Assembly: GCA_964553375.1 (NCBI GenBank)
Contig: CAZKKN010000011.1
Location: 1 to 43,819, forward strand
Reading direction: 5' to 3'
Length of the DNA: 43,819 nucleotides
Source: UBA9715 sp964553375
GTDB lineage: Bacteria; Actinomycetota; Coriobacteriia; Coriobacteriales; Eggerthellaceae
Shown: positions 38,876-43,819 of the stretch, in pieces
Position numbering within the stretch: the first letter of the stretch is position 1
Layout: each line of letters opens with the position of its first letter
The notes under the pieces: model-generated
Seen by the model: the letters and a program-made list of their open reading frames with translations, nothing else
Told to the model about the DNA's origin: nothing
Database searches by the model: none
Made by a program: the position numbers and the translations under genes

Positions 38876-41640
38876 TGACTCGGAGGAACCTGGAACTCGT
38901 CCTGCTTTGCGTAGCGGCACCGCTGGTCATCCTGCTGTTCGTTATGCTTGCCATCAACCAGGGGCAAACCCTGGGATGGACGACGCTGGGCGTCCCCATC
39001 GGCCTCTGCGGTGCCTTCGCTGTGGCCCACATTGCCGTGCGCAAGCTGGCAGCCGATGCCGATCCAGCCATACTCCCCATCGTGTTCGCGCTTTCGGGCA
39101 TAGGCATCGCCTTCGTCACACGCCTTGCCCCTAACTTGGCTTACAACCAGGTGATCTGGCTTTTCATCAGCGTTGCGGCCATGATTGTGGTGCTCGTGTT
39201 CTCCAAGCACCTGGAAAAACTCGCCCGCTACAAATACACGTTGATGCTCTTCGGCTTCCTGCTGCTGCTCTCACCGCTGTTGCCCGTGGTGGGCACCGAG
39301 GTGCTCGGCAGCCGCATCTGGCTGACCATCGGCCCGTTCTCTTTCCAGCCGGGCGAGATCGCTAAGCTCATCATCGTGTTGTTCCTGGCAGGCTATCTCT
39401 CCTCGAACCGCGAGATGCTCTCCATCTTCACCTGGCGTTTGGGACCTTTCCGCCTACCGGATATCCGCGTGCTGGCGCCGATCCTGCTCATGTGGGCCGT
39501 GGCCCTGCTCATCGTCATTTTCGAGCGCGACCTGGGCAGCGCCCTCGTGTTCTTCTTCGTATTCCTCGTCATGCTCTATGTTTCCACGGGCAAACGTTTC
39601 TTCCTCATAGGAGGTTTCCTGCTCATGGGCCTGGGCTGCATATTCGCCTACGCCTGCTTCGGCCACGTGCAGATCCGCGTTGCCAACTGGCTCGATCCCT
39701 TCGCCGACCCCCAGGGCAGCGGTTATCAGATGCTCCAAGGTCTGTATTCCATGGCCGATGGCGACTTATTCGGCGTGGGCATCGGCCGTGGGCTCTCCGA
39801 TCAGATCCCCGTAGTGGAATCCGACTTCATCTTCGCAGCCATCGCTGAGGAAACGGGTCTTTTGGGCGGTGCGGGCGTTTTGCTGCTCTACTTGAGCTTC
39901 GCCATCCGCGGCTATGTCACGGCAGCGCGGGCGAAAAGCGATTTCAGCTCCCTCACGGCTGCGGGCCTCACCACCACCATCGTGCTCCAGGCCTTCATCA
40001 TCGTGGGCGGCGTGACCCGCCTCATCCCCCTTACCGGTCTCACCTTACCCTTCGTCTCCCAAGGCGGCTCTTCGCTTCTGGCGAGCTTCATCGCCGTGGG
40101 CCTTCTTCTGCGTTGCGGCAACGAGGGCACCGGTGTGGAGAACGAGATGACCAACGCCACAAGCCTCATCGGCTCCAATAGCGTGCTTGGCCGCGTGGCG
40201 CTGGGCAAGCGCCTCACCACTGCGCTCATCATCCTCTCGGCACTCTTCGTTTTGCTGGTGGCGAACCTCACCATGATCATGGTGGTGCAGGCGAAAGACT
40301 ACCAGACCATGCCGGGCAACAACCACACCATAGCCAAACAGGCCCAGGTGAAGCGCGGAACCATATCCACCTACGATGGCACGGTGCTCGCTGAAAGCGT
40401 CCCGGCAGGCGATGGCACCTATACGCGCGAATACCCCGCAGGCGACCTAGCTTCCCAGGTGGTGGGCTATTACTCCACGAAATACGGCACCTCCGGCCTT
40501 GAGGCCAGCTACAACGATACCCTGAGCGGTGATCAGAATTACGCCACCTGGACCGATGTGCTGAATGCTCAGGCAGGCGTTACCCAGCCGGGCAACGATT
40601 TGGTGCTCACTTTGGATACGAGCATCCAGCAAGCGGCTCAAAACGCCCTTGAGGGCTATCAGGGCGCCTGCGTGGTGCTCGACCCCAAATCCGGCGCGGT
40701 TCTGGGCATGGCATCATCACCTACCTACAATGCGGCCGACTTCGAGTCGGTGCTTGAACAGGCTGCCACCGATCCCTCCATCACATCGCTTCTGAACCGC
40801 GCAACCCAGTCCCAGTATGCTCCTGGCTCCACTTTCAAGATCGTCACCCTCACCACCGCCCTCCAAAACGGCGTGGCCACCGAAGACACCGTGTTCGACT
40901 CCCCGGGCGAGATGGAGATCGGCGGTGGCAAGGTGACCAGCTTCAACAAGAACGACCTGGGCGAGATAACCCTGGAGAAGGCGACCATCTACTCTTCGAA
41001 CACCGTATTCGGCCAGCTGGGCGTTGAGATGGGCGCCCAAATGCTCGTATCGGGCGCCGACAAATTCGGATTCGACTCCCAGCTCATCTTCGACCTCCCC
41101 GTCGCAGAATCGGTCATGGGCGATCCCGCTCTCATGAACGAATGGGAGACCGCTTGGGCCGCTGACGGGCAGCCAGTGGGCGATGAGGCCGAACGCGGCC
41201 CGTTCGCCACCGTGCTTGAGATGGGGCTTGTGGGTTGCGGTATCGCCAACGACGGCTCCATCATGAAACCCTACCTGGTGCAAGGCATCTATAACGCCAA
41301 CGGCGAGCGCAGCTTCTCCGCCACCAGCAGCACGCTGACCCAAGCTTGCAGCTCCACCATCGCCCAACGGGTGACCGATGTGCTGGTTGAAGTGGTGGAG
41401 ATGGGCACCGGCACCAACGCCCAGGTCTACGGCACCACCGTGGCCGGCAAGACCGGCACGGCGGAAACAGGGAAGCCCATGGACGACAGCTGGTTCGTCG
41501 GCTTCGCCCCCGCAGATGATCCCCAGGTGGTCATCGCCATAGTTCTTGAACAAGCGGTATCGAGCGAAGGCGGCGTGAACGCGGCCGCCAAAGCCCAACC
41601 CGTTTTGCAGACGGCATTGGAAATTAAGGGAGTTTTGTAA
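38875..41640 (+). CDS. SEDS glycosyltransferase (FtsW/RodA) fused to class B penicillin-binding protein
   Basis: A 921-aa protein. Residues 1-425 are a ten-to-twelve-helix SEDS domain (GSRIWLTIGPFSFQPGEIAK, FERDLGSALVFF, PLTGLTLPFVSQGGSS). A further helix at about 442-465 begins a PbpA-like class B PBP with active-site SxxK at about 651 (APGSTFKIV), SSN at about 707 and KTG at about 860 (AGKTGTAETG). SEDS enzymes polymerise glycan and class B PBPs crosslink it; they normally are separate genes (rodA and pbpA in mycobacteria, same place). No stop or frameshift lies between the halves. The ATG overlaps the phosphatase stop. Confidence 0.93.
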   Translation: MTRRNLELVLLCVAAPLVILLFVMLAINQGQTLGWTTLGVPIGLCGAFAVAHIAVRKLAADADPAILPIVFALSGIGIAFVTRLAPNLAYNQVIWLFISVAAMIVVLVFSKHLEKLARYKYTLMLFGFLLLLSPLLPVVGTEVLGSRIWLTIGPFSFQPGEIAKLIIVLFLAGYLSSNREMLSIFTWRLGPFRLPDIRVLAPILLMWAVALLIVIFERDLGSALVFFFVFLVMLYVSTGKRFFLIGGFLLMGLGCIFAYACFGHVQIRVANWLDPFADPQGSGYQMLQGLYSMADGDLFGVGIGRGLSDQIPVVESDFIFAAIAEETGLLGGAGVLLLYLSFAIRGYVTAARAKSDFSSLTAAGLTTTIVLQAFIIVGGVTRLIPLTGLTLPFVSQGGSSLLASFIAVGLLLRCGNEGTGVENEMTNATSLIGSNSVLGRVALGKRLTTALIILSALFVLLVANLTMIMVVQAKDYQTMPGNNHTIAKQAQVKRGTISTYDGTVLAESVPAGDGTYTREYPAGDLASQVVGYYSTKYGTSGLEASYNDTLSGDQNYATWTDVLNAQAGVTQPGNDLVLTLDTSIQQAAQNALEGYQGACVVLDPKSGAVLGMASSPTYNAADFESVLEQAATDPSITSLLNRATQSQYAPGSTFKIVTLTTALQNGVATEDTVFDSPGEMEIGGGKVTSFNKNDLGEITLEKATIYSSNTVFGQLGVEMGAQMLVSGADKFGFDSQLIFDLPVAESVMGDPALMNEWETAWAADGQPVGDEAERGPFATVLEMGLVGCGIANDGSIMKPYLVQGIYNANGERSFSATSSTLTQACSSTIAQRVTDVLVEVVEMGTGTNAQVYGTTVAGKTGTAETGKPMDDSWFVGFAPADDPQVVIAIVLEQAVSSEGGVNAAAKAQPVLQTALEIKGVL

Positions 41641-41712
41641 GAATATATACGAGTGGGTTTCGTTGGCCTCAAATGCCGCATAATTGCAACGAAGCCAAAA
41701 GGAGAGATTATC

Positions 41713-43710
41713 GTGGCCGGAAATATGACAGGACAGCTTCTCAATAACCGTTACCTGGTTGGTGAGCGCATCGGGGTTGGCGGAATGGCCGAAGTGTACC
41801 AGGGCCAAGATACGGTCTTGGGGCGTATCGTCGCCATCAAGGTCATGCTTCCCCAATATGCCGAGGATCCCTCGTTCACCGCACGGTTCCGTCAGGAAGC
41901 GGCTGCTGCAGCCAATCTGCAAAGCCCCTATATCGTGAACGTGTATGACTGGGGCCAAGATTCCCAGACTTCGTTCATTGTGATGGAGTACGTCCGCGGG
42001 TCCGACCTGAAGACCGCCATCAAGGAACGCGGCAGCGTTAACCAGCGTAAGGTTGCCGAGATAGGCTCCCAGGTCAGCCAGGCGCTTTCGGTTGCCCATG
42101 GCTTGGACATCATCCACCGCGACATCAAACCGCAAAACATCATGGTGCAGCCCGACGGCAACGTGAAGGTGATGGATTTCGGCATCGCCCGCGCTAAGAA
42201 CTCCATGATGGACAAGACCGATGCCGTCCTTGGCACGGCTCACTACATCTCCCCCGAGCAGGCTCAAGGTAAGGAGCTTTCCCCGGCAAGCGATATCTAC
42301 TCCCTGGGCGTGGTGCTCTACGAAGCCGCCACCGGCCAGCTGCCGTTCGATGGCCCCGATGCCGTAAGTGTGGCCATGAAGCAGGTCAATGAGCAGCCGC
42401 CTCTCCCGTCAGAGCTCTTGCCGGGCATCAACTCCGACCTTGAGGCCATCATCATGAAGGCCATGAGCAAAGACCCCTCTGAGCGCTTCGTCACGGCTCT
42501 GGATATGCGCCAGGCCCTCAACGATTTCCTGGGCGGGCGCCCTGTTGACCTCAATGGTTACGGCGCTGGCGCCGCCACGGCCGTCATCACCGATGCCACC
42601 ATGGTGAACCCCCCGGTCACAGCATCTTATGCCACAGATGCCACCGGCGTGATGAGCCCAACCGAGGCTCACAACATGACTGCCAACAGCCGGCAACAGA
42701 ACTACCGCAGCAGCTCCCAGCGCGGCAACAACGGAAAGAAGAAGGGTCGCGGCCCGCTTATCGCCATCGGCGCTTTGGCAGTTGTTGCCATCGTGGCCAT
42801 CCTCGCCTTCGTCCTTTTGGGCAAGGGATGCAGTGGGGCTGGAGATGAGGTCCCCGACGTCAAGGGCAAGTCCCTCGCCGAAGCCACGGAGATCATCAAG
42901 AACGCTGGCTTCGAACTTGGATCGGTGGACTACGTTTACGATGAGAAGGTCCCTGCCGATACGGTCATCGACCAAACACCGCGTGCCGGAGTGCGTCAGG
43001 AAGCTGGCACGAAGATCGTGCTTACGGTCTCTCAGGGCGTAGAGCAAGTGACCGTACCCGACCTGAAGAATATGACAGCTTCAGAAGCGCGAGCGGCTCT
43101 CCAAAAACTCGGACTGAAATACGAAGCAGGGCCAGCTGAACACGATGATACCGTTGCAGAGAATCGCGTGCTGCGCCAGTCTCCCGCTGCAGGCGAGAAG
43201 GTGAACAAGGGTGCCACGGTGACCTACTACCTGTCTGCGGGTAAGGAGAAAACCCCCATCCCCGATGTGGTTGGCTCCTTGGAAGGCAATGCCATCGCTA
43301 CCCTCAATAATGCCGGCTTCGAAGTCACAGTGGACTATCAGGCAAGCTCCGAGGTAGCTGAAGGCGTGGTCATAAGGCAGTCCCCCGGTGCCGGCGAGGA
43401 AGCCCCCGAGGGGAGCACCGTGAACATCGTGGTGAGCACCGGTGCCACCTACTTCACTGCTACGGCCAGCTACAACGCCAGCCAAGGCAGCGTGTCCCCC
43501 GGATCCCAAAGCGTGGCCGAGGGTGGTTCGGTGACATTCAGCATCTTCCCCAATACCGGGTATCACATCGCCAGCGTCACGGATTCCAATGGCACATCCT
43601 ATGGGACGAGCAGTTCCGTAACCATCTCGAATATACGCGGAAATGTGTATCTCACCGTGGAGTTTGCCCAGAATCCGCAGACGGGCGGCGGAACGGAGAC
43701 CACAAGTTAG
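41713..43710 (+). CDS. pknB: PASTA Ser/Thr protein kinase PknB with extra C-terminal domain
   Basis: A 665-aa protein. Kinase domain at about 12-275 (GVGGMAEVYQG, VAIKVM, HRDIKPQNIM, DFGIA, GTAHYISPEQ); juxtamembrane linker; membrane helix about 345-368; three PASTA repeats (about 377-440, 441-508, 509-576) that bind peptidoglycan or lipid II. After these is a domain of about 80 residues (TATASYNASQGSVSPGSQ, GGSVTFSIFPNTGYHIASV, ISNIRGNVYLTVEF) resembling the divergent InlB B-repeat or Flg_new type of cell-wall proteins. The GTG at 41713 follows AAGGAGAG. It is the only kinase of the operon; mycobacteria have pknA as well. Confidence 0.93.
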   Translation: MAGNMTGQLLNNRYLVGERIGVGGMAEVYQGQDTVLGRIVAIKVMLPQYAEDPSFTARFRQEAAAAANLQSPYIVNVYDWGQDSQTSFIVMEYVRGSDLKTAIKERGSVNQRKVAEIGSQVSQALSVAHGLDIIHRDIKPQNIMVQPDGNVKVMDFGIARAKNSMMDKTDAVLGTAHYISPEQAQGKELSPASDIYSLGVVLYEAATGQLPFDGPDAVSVAMKQVNEQPPLPSELLPGINSDLEAIIMKAMSKDPSERFVTALDMRQALNDFLGGRPVDLNGYGAGAATAVITDATMVNPPVTASYATDATGVMSPTEAHNMTANSRQQNYRSSSQRGNNGKKKGRGPLIAIGALAVVAIVAILAFVLLGKGCSGAGDEVPDVKGKSLAEATEIIKNAGFELGSVDYVYDEKVPADTVIDQTPRAGVRQEAGTKIVLTVSQGVEQVTVPDLKNMTASEARAALQKLGLKYEAGPAEHDDTVAENRVLRQSPAAGEKVNKGATVTYYLSAGKEKTPIPDVVGSLEGNAIATLNNAGFEVTVDYQASSEVAEGVVIRQSPGAGEEAPEGSTVNIVVSTGATYFTATASYNASQGSVSPGSQSVAEGGSVTFSIFPNTGYHIASVTDSNGTSYGTSSSVTISNIRGNVYLTVEFAQNPQTGGGTETTS

Positions 43711-43729
43711 GCGTTTGCCGTTTGCACAC

Positions 43730-43805
43730 GCCCCCGTAGCTCAGGGGACAGAGCACCGCTCTCCTAAAGCGGGTGTCGGCCGTTCGAATCGGCCCGGGGG
43801 CGCCA
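43730..43805 (+). tRNA. tRNA-Arg (CCT)
   Basis: Cloverleaf with acceptor GCCCCCG/CGGGGGC, D stem with GCTC/GAGC, anticodon stem CCGCT/AGCGG around CTCCTAA (anticodon CCT), T loop GTTCGAATC, discriminator G and encoded CCA. It lies 19 bases after pknB. Confidence 0.95.
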
Positions 43806-43819
43806 CGATTACTGCAAAG

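Overview
The window reads as chromosome of a high-GC, strictly anaerobic actinobacterium of the class Coriobacteriia, most likely an Eggerthellaceae relative (Eggerthella, Gordonibacter, Adlercreutzia or Slackia type). The grounds are the LuxR regulator built on a multi-helix membrane sensor (common in that family), the actinobacterial block fhaA-fhaB-phosphatase-SEDS/PBP-pknB, a MurT/GatD peptidoglycan amidase, a two-gene SufC-SufB system, a flavodiiron protein and frequent GTG starts. Species level is inference; no rRNA gene is present.

Layout. 1-5000: a TetR regulator with a DUF5692 membrane protein (cut by the left edge), a divergent nitroreductase with a 27-bp operator-like palindrome between them, a C69 dipeptidase and a DUF362 protein. 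5100-7110: a secreted protein with Asp-rich calcium-loop repeats, an ECF sigma factor and an RsgI-like anti-sigma factor, apparently one operon. 7150-12713: a TSUP transporter, a methyltransferase, a flavodiiron protein, a minimal zincin and sufCB.

12759-25911 is the most notable part. On the minus strand, a promoter, a cobalamin riboswitch and four genes (DUF4430 lipoprotein, EcfT, fused EcfA-EcfA', S component) form a probable corrinoid importer. Next to it lies a membrane LuxR regulator, and divergent from that an eight-gene plus-strand operon: a Tat-exported reductive-dehalogenase-like protein (RdhA), its three-helix anchor (RdhB), a small protein resembling the C-terminal part of trigger factor, an RdhC/NosR-like flavoprotein with ferredoxin motifs, an ApbE flavin transferase, a NusG-domain-II protein, a Gx transporter and a second EcfT with no ATPase of its own. 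A PduO-type corrinoid adenosyltransferase follows in convergent orientation. I read the whole as an organohalide-respiration-like (or other corrinoid-dependent reductive) system with its own corrinoid supply, flavinylation and control. The substrate cannot be read from sequence.

25981-31350: an unrecognised 229-aa protein, a 155-bp element with perfect 27-bp inverted ends, an initiator tRNA, MscL with a zinc-ribbon tail, a CNNM/CorC-type membrane protein, an amidohydrolase, an ACT protein, exonuclease III and a second large inverted-repeat element. 31347-43805: cell envelope and division: rlmH, an LCP ligase, a single-chain MurT-GatD fusion, tRNA-Thr, fhaA, fhaB, a PP2C phosphatase, a SEDS glycosyltransferase fused to a class B PBP, a PASTA kinase with an extra C-terminal domain, and tRNA-Arg.
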